Counted from the first letter of the stretch, positions 12,392 through 21,115 are shown. The stretch: DNA of 64,000 bases from Pseudodesulfovibrio sp. S3 (GCF_004025585.1 NZ_QTZO01000011.1:37024-101023); one strand, 5' to 3'. Numbers and translations are program-made. Notes: a model not told the origin generated them from the letters alone.

Positions 12392-12733
12392 CTATCCGTT
12401 CAGCACACAGCCGAGCTTTCTGGCTGCTTCGCGGTCAACCCATACCAGCACATTCTTTGACTCTCTTTTCATATGAATGAGCCCGGCCTCTCGCAGTTCC
12501 TTGAAATGATGCGACACCGTGGACGGAGCCAGCCCAAACCGCTCGGCAAAACCGCATTGGCAATTCTGGAATTCCTCAGGGGACTTGCTCACGGCTCCGC
12601 TCCCATTGCCTGAGAGCTGCCGGTAGATACGCAACCGGTGCGGATTGGACAGCGCCTTGAACATGCGGGACATCTGTTCCAGTTCGCTCTCCGCAAGCGG
12701 CCCGGAACCGTTTTCGCTTTCAGTCTTCGACAT
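12392..12733 (-). CDS. ArsR-family winged-helix regulator
   Basis: Small DNA-binding repressor, 113 residues. The ArsR core runs from FKALSNPHRLRIYRQL to the recognition helix region FGLAPSTVSHHFKELREAGLI. A cysteine pair in NCQCGFAE just before the recognition helix recalls metal-sensing members, but the classic ELCVCDL motif is replaced, so the ligand is uncertain. A TTGACA lies about 30 nt upstream of the start. It probably controls itself and the flavodoxin-fold gene downstream. Confidence 0.88.
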   Translation of the reverse strand: MSKTESENGSGPLAESELEQMSRMFKALSNPHRLRIYRQLSGNGSGAVSKSPEEFQNCQCGFAERFGLAPSTVSHHFKELREAGLIHMKRESKNVLVWVDREAARKLGCVLNG

Positions 12734-12786
12734 GTTTCGAACACTGCTCTCGATTTAGCACCATGTCAACACCGAAAAAACGAAAC

Positions 12787-13497
12787 TCAGGCAAACCAGC
12801 TCGGCACGAATTTCCCGCCGCGCCTGACCTCGTCCTCCAGGCGCCGGTAGTCCGGTTGGAACCGGGCCACGCAGGCCCAATACGCATTGGAATGATTGAG
12901 ATGCCGCGTGTGGCAGAGTTCATGAAGGAGCAGGTGTTCCACCAGGTCCGGGGGCAGGAACAGGAGTTTGGCGTTCAGGCTGATGGTTCCCCGGGACGAG
13001 CAACTGCCCCAGCGGGTCTTCTGTCGGCGCACGCGCAGGGCCGAATAGGCCAGGCCGGTTCGGTCACTGACTGCTTCCAGCCACGGCAGGAGCACCTGAC
13101 GCGCCTTTTTGAGCGTAAAGGATTGCAGGGCCTTGAGGATCGCGGCCCGGTCCTCGACAGGTCCGCTGATTTGCAGGCGAACCGCGTTTTCCACAACCTT
13201 TGCCCTGTCCCCGCGGTCCAGGTAGTCCACCCGGACCGTCCTGCCCCACGCCCTGAAATCGATGGAATCCGGCAGATCAGGCAGCCTGCCGGACAAGTCC
13301 GTGCCTCTCACCACCATCCTGTCACGGGTCCGCTCTATCCACCCCCGCTTTTCTTCAAGGATATCTGGCACCAGATGCGATGAAAATCCGTTGGGCGTGA
13401 CCACCTCCACCCCCTGGCCAGGCACCAGCTTGACCAGCACCCTTTTCGCACGGGGGTTGGCCTTGACGGTCAGGGGCAGACCTGCAAACGTCTTCAC
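12787..13497 (-). CDS. YgjP-like (DUF45) predicted zinc metallopeptidase
   Basis: A 236-residue protein with HELCHTRHLNHS near residue 190, the HExxH-type zinc motif of the YgjP/DUF45 group related to SprT. A KTRWGSCSSRGTISLN segment before it is the other family signature. The GTG start at 13497 overlaps the stop of the upstream DUF523 gene (GTGA) and is preceded by GGAGGA, so the pair is translationally coupled. Members are predicted peptidases, but their substrates are not known. Confidence 0.88.
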   Translation of the reverse strand: MKTFAGLPLTVKANPRAKRVLVKLVPGQGVEVVTPNGFSSHLVPDILEEKRGWIERTRDRMVVRGTDLSGRLPDLPDSIDFRAWGRTVRVDYLDRGDRAKVVENAVRLQISGPVEDRAAILKALQSFTLKKARQVLLPWLEAVSDRTGLAYSALRVRRQKTRWGSCSSRGTISLNAKLLFLPPDLVEHLLLHELCHTRHLNHSNAYWACVARFQPDYRRLEDEVRRGGKFVPSWFA

Positions 13498-13925
13498 CCG
13501 AACACATCCTCCTCGGAGCGGACCAGGATGCCGTTTTTCTTGAGCAGCTCGGCGAACAAACCGTCACCCGGAATGCGGGTAGAGGAAAAGGTGCCATCGT
13601 AAATGATGCCCGAGCCACAGGAAGGGGAATACGCCTTGAGAATGGCTTCGGTGCAGCCCGCGAGCCGGGCCAGTCTGAGCCCTTCCTCGGCGCCGCGCCT
13701 GAATTCGGCGGTACGGTCGATTCCATCCGAATCAACGACGCAACCGCCCTGGATTTCGCAAGGCAGACGCGGCGTGGGCAGGCCGCCGAAAACCTCGGGA
13801 CAGAACGGGATGGCCCGGCCCTGTCGGATCAGGTCCACCACAGGCTCGAAGGATTGGCCCTCGCCGCTGTAACGGCAGTAGATGCCCGCCAGGCAGGCGG
13901 AAACGATGATAGGTGCATGTTTCAT
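13494..13925 (-). CDS. DUF523 (YbbK-like) family protein
   Basis: A 143-residue protein starting IIVSACLAGIYCRYSGE, the typical DUF523 N-terminus with its conserved cysteines, followed by CPEVFGGLPTPRLPCEI and SPSCGSGIIYDGTFS. The conserved cysteines suggest metal or cluster binding, but no activity is established. It is coupled by a 4-nt overlap to the metallopeptidase gene and is divergent from the MFS gene at 13997. Confidence 0.9.
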   Translation of the reverse strand: MKHAPIIVSACLAGIYCRYSGEGQSFEPVVDLIRQGRAIPFCPEVFGGLPTPRLPCEIQGGCVVDSDGIDRTAEFRRGAEEGLRLARLAGCTEAILKAYSPSCGSGIIYDGTFSSTRIPGDGLFAELLKKNGILVRSEEDVFG

Positions 13926-13996
13926 GTGAGGATTCTATACTTGATTTTTCACAAGTCAAAGCCCTATTGTCTCCTTCCCGCAAACAAGGAACCCCA

Positions 13997-15154
13997 ATGA
14001 CCGACCAGCTCAAGAAACGCCGGATGTACATTTTTCTCCTCGTGCTCGTAATAGGCTCGGGGGTGGCCTTCCAGGGGTGGCGCACCCTGCTCAACAACTT
14101 TGCCGTGGACGTGGCCGGGCTGGACGGTCTGGGCATGGGCATCGTTCAATCCGTTCGTGAGATACCGGGATTCCTGGCCCTGCTGGCCATTTACGTCATC
14201 ATGATCATAAGCGAGCACCGCCTGGCAGCCCTGTCCGTGGTCATTCTCGGCCTGGGCGTAGTTCTGACCGGGTTGCTGCCTTCGCTGACAGGCATCATCC
14301 TGACCACCCTGCTCATGAGCTTCGGATTCCACTACTACGAGACCATGAACCAGTCCCTCACCCTACAGTATTTCAATCATACCGAGGCCCCTGTGGTCAT
14401 GGGACGGCTGCGAAGCATGAACGCCCTGACCAACATCACCGTGGGCGGAGCCATCTACCTCCTGGCCAGCTACCTCGGCTACACGCAGATGTTCGCCATC
14501 CTCGGCGGGGTGGCCGTGGCCGCAGGCATATGGGCCCTGACCCGCGACCCGTCCAGGCAGGATCTGACGCCCCAGCTCAAGAAGATGGTCTTCAAGCGGG
14601 CGTACTGGCTCTATTATGCCCTGACCTTCATGAGCGGCGCCAGACGTCAGATATTCGTGGCCTTTGCCGTATTTCTGCTGGTGGAAAAATTCGGCTATAC
14701 CATCCAGGAAGTGACCACGCTCTTTGTCCTGAACAACGTCATCAACTACTTTGCCAACCCGCTCATCGGCAAAGCCATCAACCGATTCGGCGAACGGTCC
14801 CTGCTGACCGTGGAATACACCACCCTGACCCTGGTCTTCCTGGGCTACGCCTTCACCGAGAGCAGCCTCCTGGCGGCAGCGCTGTACGTGGCGGACAACC
14901 TGGTCTTCAACCTGGCCATAGGCATCAAGACCTTCTATCAGAAGATCGCGGACCCTCGCGACATCGCCTCGGGCATGGCCGTGGGCTTCACCATAAACCA
15001 CATTTCCGCCGTGTTCATCCCGATCATGGGCGGCCTGATCTGGATAGCCGACTACCAGGTGGTCTTCATCGGGGCGGCGGTCCTGTCGCTCATTTCACTG
15101 CTCCTTTCACAACTGATTCCCGGCCAGATACGCAAGATGAAATCAGCCGGTTGA
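13997..15154 (+). CDS. Major facilitator superfamily transporter
   Basis: Polytopic inner-membrane carrier of 385 residues with about twelve hydrophobic segments in two halves. I start it at the ATG at 13997, behind AAGGA; the frame is open further left, but that part is polar and lacks a ribosome site. The protein ends in a charged cytoplasmic tail. The substrate cannot be named from sequence. It is divergent from the DUF523 gene and is followed by cheD. Confidence 0.85.
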   Translation: MTDQLKKRRMYIFLLVLVIGSGVAFQGWRTLLNNFAVDVAGLDGLGMGIVQSVREIPGFLALLAIYVIMIISEHRLAALSVVILGLGVVLTGLLPSLTGIILTTLLMSFGFHYYETMNQSLTLQYFNHTEAPVVMGRLRSMNALTNITVGGAIYLLASYLGYTQMFAILGGVAVAAGIWALTRDPSRQDLTPQLKKMVFKRAYWLYYALTFMSGARRQIFVAFAVFLLVEKFGYTIQEVTTLFVLNNVINYFANPLIGKAINRFGERSLLTVEYTTLTLVFLGYAFTESSLLAAALYVADNLVFNLAIGIKTFYQKIADPRDIASGMAVGFTINHISAVFIPIMGGLIWIADYQVVFIGAAVLSLISLLLSQLIPGQIRKMKSAG

Positions 15155-15230
15155 CTTGAATCTACAAAATGGTAGCCTCTATTCTATATTTTCTCGACTC
15201 GACCTTTTGAACTCTCCAGCAGGTATTTGG

Positions 15231-15776
15231 ATGAAAGAACGTGAACTCCCAAAGGTTTTTCTGCAGACAGGCGACTGTTTCATCGGCGTACAGCCTACAT
15301 TGGTCAACACGGTACTCGGTTCATGCCTTGCCGTGACCATGTTTGCCCCAAAGATGGGCATAGGCACCATCTGCCACGCGTTTCTGCCCGACAGTTCGGA
15401 CGGCAAGCACCGGCACGGCGGAGAGCCGCAAATATGCCGGTACGTGGACACAGCCCTGCAAAACATGCTGGAAACCATGGACAAGATCGGGATTCCCCGG
15501 CGTGAACTGGTCATCAAGATGTTCGGCGGCGGGTCCGGCGTGGCCGTGAACTATGCAGAGCCTTCCAGTTCATACAACATCGGCAGGCGCAACATCGAAA
15601 TGGCAAAGAAACTGCTCAAATTCGCCCGACTGGACATCCAGGCCGAAGACGTGGGAGGGGCGCAGGGGCGCAAACTCATCTTCAACACCGGCACCGGTAA
15701 CATCTGGATCAAAAAACTGAACAAGAGCGCACCCTCCAATCAGGATAACAACACCCTGAAAGGCAACAAATTCTAG
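15231..15776 (+). CDS. cheD: Chemoreceptor glutamine deamidase CheD
   Basis: Deamidates glutamines on chemoreceptors to tune adaptation. The start is the ATG at 15231 (MKERELPKVFLQTGD, 181 residues). The family motif LGSCLAVTMF holds the catalytic cysteine and GTICHAFLP the catalytic histidine, and KMFGGGSGV follows. The frame is open back to 15156, but the conserved region begins at the chosen start. No other che gene is adjacent; a chemoreceptor lies 45 kb to the right. Confidence 0.93.
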   Translation: MKERELPKVFLQTGDCFIGVQPTLVNTVLGSCLAVTMFAPKMGIGTICHAFLPDSSDGKHRHGGEPQICRYVDTALQNMLETMDKIGIPRRELVIKMFGGGSGVAVNYAEPSSSYNIGRRNIEMAKKLLKFARLDIQAEDVGGAQGRKLIFNTGTGNIWIKKLNKSAPSNQDNNTLKGNKF

Positions 15777-15784
15777 GAGCAATC

Positions 15785-16582
15785 ATGACACTCTCCCTTC
15801 AACGAACAGGGCGCCTGGCAGTCAGCCTTATTCTGGTCCTGTTCACCGTTGTCCAAGCTGCCGCCGGCGACACGCTGTTCCAGTACTCCACCATCGACGC
15901 ACTGCTGGCAGGGGTCTATGACGGGGAAATGACCATGGAAGAGCTCAAACACAAGGGTGATTTCGGACTGGGAACACTGAACGGCTTGGACGGCGAACTG
16001 GTGGTGCTGGACGGAACCGCCTACCACGTTTCCGCCGGAGGCGCCGCGGATATCCCGGCCGACTCGGCCAAGGCCCCGTTTGCCGCTGTCTCCTTTTTCG
16101 AGGAGGACGCCATTCTCAAATTGGAACGGACCACGAGCCTGGAAGAACTGAACAAGGCCGTGACCGCAGGACTGCCTACACAAAATGCCTTTTACGCCAT
16201 CCGCATCGACACACGGTTCAACTATGTCAAGGCGCGGGCCATTCCCAAACAGAACCCGCCCTATGCCCCTCTGGCAGAGGTGGTCAAACATCAGGTCGTG
16301 GTGCAGTTTACCGGCGAAGGCACCCTGGTGGGATTCTACTCGCCGCCGTTCGTCAAGGGCATCAATGTTCCCGGCTTCCATTGGCACTTCCTGACCAAGG
16401 ACCGGACCGGCGGCGGACATGTTCTCGACTGCTCCTTTGAGCCCACCGCGGCCCGAATGGACGGACTGCGCTCCTTCACGGTCAAACTGCCCCAATCCAA
16501 GGCCTTTGACGCCCTCGACCTGACTGGCGACAAGAAAAAGGAACTGGACGCCGTGGAAAGGGAACCTGCCAAGAAGGAATAA
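15785..16582 (+). CDS. budA: Acetolactate decarboxylase with export signal
   Basis: Converts alpha-acetolactate to acetoin and CO2. The 265-residue product has a clear signal peptide (about residues 1-27, ending VVQAAAG), and the mature part begins DTLFQYSTIDALLAGVYDGE, the normal start of the enzyme. The zinc-site region GFHWHFLTKDRTGGGH near residues 198-214 has the three histidines. Export is seen in a few Gram-positive homologues and is unexpected here, because acetolactate is made in the cytoplasm. It follows cheD by 8 nt and precedes an HPt gene. No acetolactate synthase is nearby. Confidence 0.92.
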   Translation: MTLSLQRTGRLAVSLILVLFTVVQAAAGDTLFQYSTIDALLAGVYDGEMTMEELKHKGDFGLGTLNGLDGELVVLDGTAYHVSAGGAADIPADSAKAPFAAVSFFEEDAILKLERTTSLEELNKAVTAGLPTQNAFYAIRIDTRFNYVKARAIPKQNPPYAPLAEVVKHQVVVQFTGEGTLVGFYSPPFVKGINVPGFHWHFLTKDRTGGGHVLDCSFEPTAARMDGLRSFTVKLPQSKAFDALDLTGDKKKELDAVEREPAKKE

Positions 16583-16591
16583 TCCACACCC

Positions 16592-16894
16592 ATGGACAGA
16601 TTTCAGGTAACCGTTGCCCCGGAGCTTGAACCCATCATGACCCGGTACATGGAAATCCGGCGACAAGAGCTTAAACAGCTCGAAGCAGCCCTGGACGCCG
16701 GGGACAGCGATGCTGTCCGGGAGCTTGGCCACACACTCAAGGGAACCGGCGCCTCATACGGATTCGATTTTCTGACCGAACTGGGAGCCGCCATTGAAGG
16801 CGCAGGAAGATGCCAGGAGCTGGACTTTGCCAGGGAGCTGGGCAAATCCGTTCGCGACTATATCGAACACGTCGATATCATATATAAAAAGTAG
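16592..16894 (+). CDS. Stand-alone HPt (histidine phosphotransfer) protein
   Basis: A 100-residue all-helical protein with AVRELGHTLKGTGASYGFDFL; the histidine of GHTLKGTG is the phosphoacceptor. It would pass phosphate between a hybrid kinase and a response regulator that are not adjacent. It lies 9 nt after the acetolactate decarboxylase gene and 10 nt before a glycosyltransferase gene, so all three may be co-transcribed. A second HPt protein is encoded at 20224-20610. Confidence 0.9.
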   Translation: MDRFQVTVAPELEPIMTRYMEIRRQELKQLEAALDAGDSDAVRELGHTLKGTGASYGFDFLTELGAAIEGAGRCQELDFARELGKSVRDYIEHVDIIYKK

Positions 16895-16904
16895 GCACTG
16901 GACC

Positions 16905-17864
16905 ATGCGCATTCTCATGTTCGCCATCAACGATCCGGCCGGCACCGCCATCCAGTTCTGCAAGGCACTGAACCGGCACACCGACCACTCGGCCCGGCTG
17001 GTCACACTGGAGACCCGATACGCCCACTCCTGGGAAAAGGACCTGCATGTGCCCGACCTCGGCCCCGATGGCGTGGAGGAAATCAGCATTCTCATGGACG
17101 CAGCGGACGTGTTCCACTTTCACATGACCTGCGACGAACACCAGTCCTTCGGCGGTCTCAGGCCCGCGGACCGCCTCAAGGGCAAAGCCATCGTTCACCA
17201 CCACCACGGACACCACGACTTCCGCTCCGACCCGAAGTCCTTTCGCGACAAATACCGCACGCTCAAACGGACCAACCTGCTCGTCTCCACCCCGGACCTA
17301 ATGAAGCTCCTGCCCGAGGCGCGCTGGCAGCCCAACCTGGTACCCGTCGACGAACCGCTGTTCAAGCCCATGTGGGGCCGCTATGACGATCCGGGCCAAC
17401 TCAAGGTCTGCCACTCGCCCACACGCAAGGATCTCAAGAATACCGACGAGTTTTTGGCGGCCATCCGCGAAGTGAACAAGCGCAAGGCCCACATCTCCGT
17501 GGACCTCATCGACGATGTCCCGAACGATGTATGCCTGGCCCGCAAACGGCGAAACCATGTCCTGTTCGACCACATGCAGGGGTATTACGGCGTATCGAGC
17601 CTGGAAGGACTCTCCCAAGGATTGGTCGTCATCGCCGGACTCGACGACTGGAACCGGAAACAGGTCACGGAATTCGCAGGCACCACTGCCCTGCCGTGGA
17701 TCACCGCAACCGACCAGACAGAATTGACTTCCCTCCTGAGGGAATTGTCCCTGAATCGAAAGTACTGCGAAATGACTGGTGAAAAAAGCCGCAGGTTCAT
17801 GGAGAATCACTGGTCGGACACTCGGGTCATCCGCCACCTCGAAACCTTCTACGAATCCCTCTGA
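16905..17864 (+). CDS. GT4-like glycosyltransferase
   Basis: Product of 319 residues from the ATG at 16905 (MRILMFAINDPAGTAIQF). It shows a two-domain GT-B outline: an N-terminal half with a glycine/alanine loop and HHHHGHHD, and a C-terminal half with VCHSPTRKDLKNTDEFLAAI, then DHMQGYYGVSSLEGLSQGL, the position of the E-x7-E-like donor site. The histidine-rich stretch (about 101-107) is notable. It is probably a surface-polysaccharide or modification enzyme; donor and acceptor are unknown. Confidence 0.75.
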   Translation: MRILMFAINDPAGTAIQFCKALNRHTDHSARLVTLETRYAHSWEKDLHVPDLGPDGVEEISILMDAADVFHFHMTCDEHQSFGGLRPADRLKGKAIVHHHHGHHDFRSDPKSFRDKYRTLKRTNLLVSTPDLMKLLPEARWQPNLVPVDEPLFKPMWGRYDDPGQLKVCHSPTRKDLKNTDEFLAAIREVNKRKAHISVDLIDDVPNDVCLARKRRNHVLFDHMQGYYGVSSLEGLSQGLVVIAGLDDWNRKQVTEFAGTTALPWITATDQTELTSLLRELSLNRKYCEMTGEKSRRFMENHWSDTRVIRHLETFYESL

Positions 17865-17900
17865 CCCCAACGGCTTTGCTATTCGCCAAAGATTCCAGTA

Positions 17901-17932
17901 TACCCCTCAAAGGCTACTTTGAGCGAGGGGTA
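17901..17932 (+). promoter_or_regulatory. Hairpin covering the ribosome site of the AMIN-domain gene
   Basis: TACCCCTC (17901-17908) pairs with GAGGGGTA (17925-17932), and AAAG pairs with CTTT inside. The right arm contains the GAGGGG ribosome site used by the ATG at 17936. It could act as an RNA switch or thermosensor-like element, or simply as a weak terminator for the upstream gene. Confidence 0.5.
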
Positions 17933-17935
17933 AAC

Positions 17936-18571
17936 ATGTCACGAACATTCAAGCAATGGGTCCTTTTCATTACGGCTTGCGTTGCGGTCGGGTTCATGGT
18001 CAGTGCCATGTCCGCGTCCCTTGGCACGACAAAGGACGAGGTGCGCAACCAACTGCGTATGACCGTGGACTTCACGGTTCTGCCCATGGTCCTGCCCGAT
18101 GGGCAAACCCCTTCGGACACACCTCCCGACACCCCCGTAGTCACTGCTCCGGAACCAGCCCAAGAATCTACCGTTCCGCCGGAGGTAATCCCCCCGGAGA
18201 CATCTGAAAACAAGACCGAACCTTCACCCGAGCCTGCCACAGGAGACACCGGCGGACACATCAAGTCCATCAGCCTGGAAGAAACCCCGCTCGGGTTCAC
18301 CTTGAAGCTCGTGGCCGACGGAAGCATCAGCGACACGACCTACCTCAACCTCACCGATCCCAGACGGCTGGTCATCGACCTGCGCGGAAACTGGCAGTAT
18401 AGAGGCAAGAACGTGATCCGGTCCGATGGGGCGGTCAAGCATGTGGTCATCGGCGAGCATTCCGACCGGCTCAGGATGGTTATTCACTTCCGCAGACTTC
18501 CCGCAGCAAGCGTGGAACCACAGTTCAAGGCGAACGGCAATGAACTTTTCATCTTGGTCCCTCTCTCCTGA
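17936..18571 (+). CDS. AMIN-domain envelope protein
   Basis: A 211-residue protein with an N-terminal membrane anchor or signal (about residues 7-27), a long proline-, threonine- and glutamate-rich linker (about 45-105), and a C-terminal AMIN domain (about 112-211: IKSISLEETPLGFTLKLVAD, LTDPRRLVIDLRG, HFRRLP). AMIN domains bind peptidoglycan or direct periplasmic proteins to secretion systems and septa. The anchor plus flexible linker suggests the domain reaches the cell wall. It lies before pstB but is not clearly connected to phosphate uptake. Confidence 0.82.
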   Translation: MSRTFKQWVLFITACVAVGFMVSAMSASLGTTKDEVRNQLRMTVDFTVLPMVLPDGQTPSDTPPDTPVVTAPEPAQESTVPPEVIPPETSENKTEPSPEPATGDTGGHIKSISLEETPLGFTLKLVADGSISDTTYLNLTDPRRLVIDLRGNWQYRGKNVIRSDGAVKHVVIGEHSDRLRMVIHFRRLPAASVEPQFKANGNELFILVPLS

Positions 18572-18591
18572 CAACCGACCCTGTTGCACAA

Positions 18592-18609
18592 TTGTAACAT
18601 TCAAGTCAT
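18592..18609 (+). promoter_or_regulatory. Possible Pho box upstream of pstB
   Basis: TTGTAAC-ATTC-AAGTCAT resembles two 7-bp PhoB half-sites (CTGTCAT) separated by 4 nt, with about 4/7 and 5/7 matches. It lies 85 nt before pstB. The assignment rests on position and weak similarity. Confidence 0.3.
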
Positions 18610-18693
18610 TGTGGCGTAACTCCATCAGGTTAGTCGTTGTTTGTTGCGTCGGTGGCGGAACATATCTTTTATTTGCCATGGAGAACTTACTCA

Positions 18694-19455
18694 ATGACGA
18701 CCACCATAAAGGTGGCTTCCACAAACCTTGATTTCCATTACGGAGACTTCAAGGCGCTGGAAGACATCAGCATCAATTTCGAACTCAACAGAGTCACGGC
18801 TCTCATCGGACCTTCCGGTTGCGGCAAATCCACATATTTGCGGTGCATCAACCGCATGAACGACCTCATACCCGGCACCCGCGTGACCGGTAAGATGGTC
18901 CTGGACGGCGAGGACATCTACGCACCCGGCCTTGACGTCGTCTCCCTGCGCCGCCGCATCGGCATGGTCTTCCAGAAACCCAACCCGTTTCCAAAGACCA
19001 TCTTCGAGAACGTGGCCTACGGCCTGCGCGTCAACGGCATGAAGGACAAGCAGTACCTGGAACAGAAAGTGGAGGAGAGCCTCCTGGGCGCCGCCCTTTG
19101 GGATGAGGTGAAGGACCGCCTGCAAACGTCGGCTTTGGGTCTGTCCGGCGGACAGCAGCAACGGCTGTGCATCGCCCGCGCCCTGGCAGTGGAGCCCGAG
19201 GTCCTGCTCATGGACGAACCCGCATCCGCCCTGGACCCCATCGCCACCCAAAAAATCGAGGACCTGATTCACGAGTTGAAAAAGGACTTCACCATCATCA
19301 TAGTCACCCACTCCATGCAGCAGGCGGCCCGCGTTTCCGACCGCACGGCGTTCTTCTACATGGGCAAGCTCATCGAGATGGACGATACAAAGTCGATGTT
19401 CACCAATCCGGCCAACAAACAGACAGAAGATTATATAACGGGGCGTTTCGGTTAA
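18694..19455 (+). CDS. pstB: Phosphate ABC transporter ATP-binding protein
   Basis: ATPase of the high-affinity phosphate importer, 253 residues from the ATG at 18694 (GGAG 10 nt upstream). Walker A GPSGCGKS, the Q-loop in [21 protein letters not shown] (a PstB hallmark), the signature LSGGQQQR and Walker B VLLMDEP are all present. The membrane subunits PstC/PstA and the binding protein PstS are not in the window. phoU follows after 24 nt. Confidence 0.97.
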   Translation: MTTTIKVASTNLDFHYGDFKALEDISINFELNRVTALIGPSGCGKSTYLRCINRMNDLIPGTRVTGKMVLDGEDIYAPGLDVVSLRRRIGMVFQKPNPFPKTIFENVAYGLRVNGMKDKQYLEQKVEESLLGAALWDEVKDRLQTSALGLSGGQQQRLCIARALAVEPEVLLMDEPASALDPIATQKIEDLIHELKKDFTIIIVTHSMQQAARVSDRTAFFYMGKLIEMDDTKSMFTNPANKQTEDYITGRFG

Positions 19456-19479
19456 GCTGAAGCTCAGAGGACCTACTCA

Positions 19480-20145
19480 ATGGAACAACGCGCACATTTT
19501 TCAAAAAAACTCGAAGACCTCAGGGTCAAAGTCCTGCGCATGGCAGCCCTTTCCGAATCCGCCGTGCACAAGGCCATCAAGGCATATCTTGAAAACGACT
19601 CCGACCTGGCCGAAGCCGTCATCGTGGGCGACGACGCCATCAACGAAATGGAAGACCAGATAGACAATTTCTGCCTGGAACTACTTGCACTCGACCAGCC
19701 CATGGCCGTTGACCTGCGGACCATTATCGGCGCACAGCGCATAACCGTGAATCTGGAGCGACTGGGAGACGAAGCCGTCAACCTGGCACACAGGGCCATG
19801 TTCCTCGCATCCAGGCCGCCCATGCCCCACAACCCCAAAATGGAAAATCTGGCCAACATCGTCAAACTGATGCTGTCCGAAGCCCTCAAGGCCTATGTGG
19901 ACGACGACGTGACCCTGGCCGGTCAGGTCTGCCGCATGGATGACAAGGCCGATGACCTGAATATCTCCATCCTGCGCCAGATGGTGGCCGAGATGGTCTC
20001 CGAATCACGCATCGTGGAACGCGGCGTTCATGCCATCATCGGCGCACGCCACCTTGAACGCATCGGCGATCTGGCCACCAACGTTGCCGAATCCGTTGTC
20101 TTCATCGTCGAAGGCACCAGCATGAAACACAACTGCAGAGGCTGA
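19480..20145 (+). CDS. phoU: Phosphate signalling protein PhoU
   Basis: Cytoplasmic helical protein that links PstSCAB activity to the PhoR kinase and dampens phosphate uptake. At 221 residues it has the two homologous three-helix PhoU repeats; each carries an acidic metal-binding pattern (first repeat around EAVIVGDDAINEMEDQID, second around RMDDKADDLN). It lies in an operon with pstB and is followed by an intrinsic terminator. Confidence 0.96.
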   Translation: MEQRAHFSKKLEDLRVKVLRMAALSESAVHKAIKAYLENDSDLAEAVIVGDDAINEMEDQIDNFCLELLALDQPMAVDLRTIIGAQRITVNLERLGDEAVNLAHRAMFLASRPPMPHNPKMENLANIVKLMLSEALKAYVDDDVTLAGQVCRMDDKADDLNISILRQMVAEMVSESRIVERGVHAIIGARHLERIGDLATNVAESVVFIVEGTSMKHNCRG

Positions 20146-20159
20146 TTCCCGCACCCGAA

Positions 20160-20197
20160 AAACCGCCCTGTCCGGCTTGATCCGGGCAGGGCGGTTT
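20160..20197 (+). terminator. Intrinsic terminator after phoU
   Basis: A 16-bp stem (AAACCGCCCTGTCCGG against CCGGGCAGGGCGGTTT, one mismatch) with a 6-nt loop is followed by a short pyrimidine tract. It can serve both strands, since a minus-strand gene ends at 20224. Confidence 0.88.
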
Positions 20198-20223
20198 CTT
20201 GTTTGAAGAAGGCAGTCGGCGGT

Positions 20224-20610
20224 CTAGGGGCTGTCCAGCTCAACGAGCAGACCGGCTACTCTGCGCTCAAGGGAATCCAATAGCGCAGCACAGGCCTGTC
20301 CATTGCCTTCCAGGGCATTTTTTTCCAGCACTTCCGCTGCCAGGCGGACGGATTCAACACCCAGGGACGCGGCAACGCTTTTGATGGTATGGCTGTTGAG
20401 GGTCACCGCCCCAAGGGCGGAAGCAAGCAGGGCCTTCCTGGCCGCATCAATCCTGATCCTGATTTCCGTTGCGGCCTCAGGCAGAAAAAGCAGCATCTCC
20501 TCCCGGCTCAATTCCATGGCCTTGCAGGCTGCATCCAGATCGAATCCGCTTGGTAGAACCGAATCCGGTTCATCGGACGGACCGGGCAAGTAGTCTTGAG
20601 GTTCAGACAT
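20224..20610 (-). CDS. HPt-domain protein
   Basis: A 128-residue protein from the ATG at 20610 (GGAG upstream). After an acidic N-terminal 40 residues it is helical and contains LNSHTIKSVAASLGVESVRLAAEVLE, the HPt pattern with the phosphoacceptor histidine in NSHTIKSVA. No kinase or receiver is adjacent. It is the second orphan phosphotransfer protein in 4 kb. Confidence 0.8.
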   Translation of the reverse strand: MSEPQDYLPGPSDEPDSVLPSGFDLDAACKAMELSREEMLLFLPEAATEIRIRIDAARKALLASALGAVTLNSHTIKSVAASLGVESVRLAAEVLEKNALEGNGQACAALLDSLERRVAGLLVELDSP

Positions 20611-20653
20611 TACAATCTCCAGCAACAAGGTGGGGGGGCAGGGAGACAACCTG

Positions 20654-21031
20654 TCAGACGGCCTGTGCCCGGCATTCCTGCCGTGCATGCCATTCCTCAT
20701 ACTTTGTCCCCCACTGGCAGAGGTTGACGAGGACCGGCATGACGCTCTGCCCCAACTCGGTCAGGGAATATTCAACCTTGGGCGGCACCTGGGCATAGAC
20801 CTCGCGGCGAACCACGCCGTCCGCCTCCAGCTCTCGGAGCTGCTGGGTGAGCATCTTCTGGGTAATGCTGGGAATGGACCGTTTCACCTCGCTGAACCGG
20901 AGCGTGCCTTCGCTGCCCAGCCTGTGGACGATGATCGGCTTCCACTTGCCGCCAATGACCTGGAGCGTCAACTCCATGCTGCAATAATACTTCTTGTCGC
21001 CGCACATCTTCAGGGGGCACGAAATACTCAT
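20654..21031 (-). CDS. HxlR-family transcriptional regulator
   Basis: A 125-residue winged-helix regulator. The start is at 21031 ([19 protein letters not shown]) behind GGAGAG. The family core is clear: [52 protein letters not shown]. The N-terminal cysteines (C5, C10 and C17 of this start) match the redox-sensing cysteine of several HxlR proteins that respond to electrophiles. It is divergent from a nitroreductase/flavodoxin-fold pair, with a strong palindrome between them. Confidence 0.93.
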   Translation of the reverse strand: MSISCPLKMCGDKKYYCSMELTLQVIGGKWKPIIVHRLGSEGTLRFSEVKRSIPSITQKMLTQQLRELEADGVVRREVYAQVPPKVEYSLTELGQSVMPVLVNLCQWGTKYEEWHARQECRAQAV

Positions 21032-21095
21032 TATTCTCTCCGATAATACGACCATCAACCGAACGCCCGGAATACGCCCTCCGGACAACGGCCAA

Positions 21096-21115
21096 TAGTA
21101 TCCAATTGGTTACTA
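21096..21115. promoter_or_regulatory. Palindromic operator for the HxlR regulator
   Basis: TAGTATCCAATTGGTTACTA is a near-perfect palindrome (18 of 20 positions). It lies in the 176-nt gap between the HxlR gene and the divergent nitroreductase gene, followed closely by CTATAG/CTATA repeats that could be promoter elements. HxlR-type sites are usually dyads of this TAGTA/TACTA kind. Confidence 0.7.
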
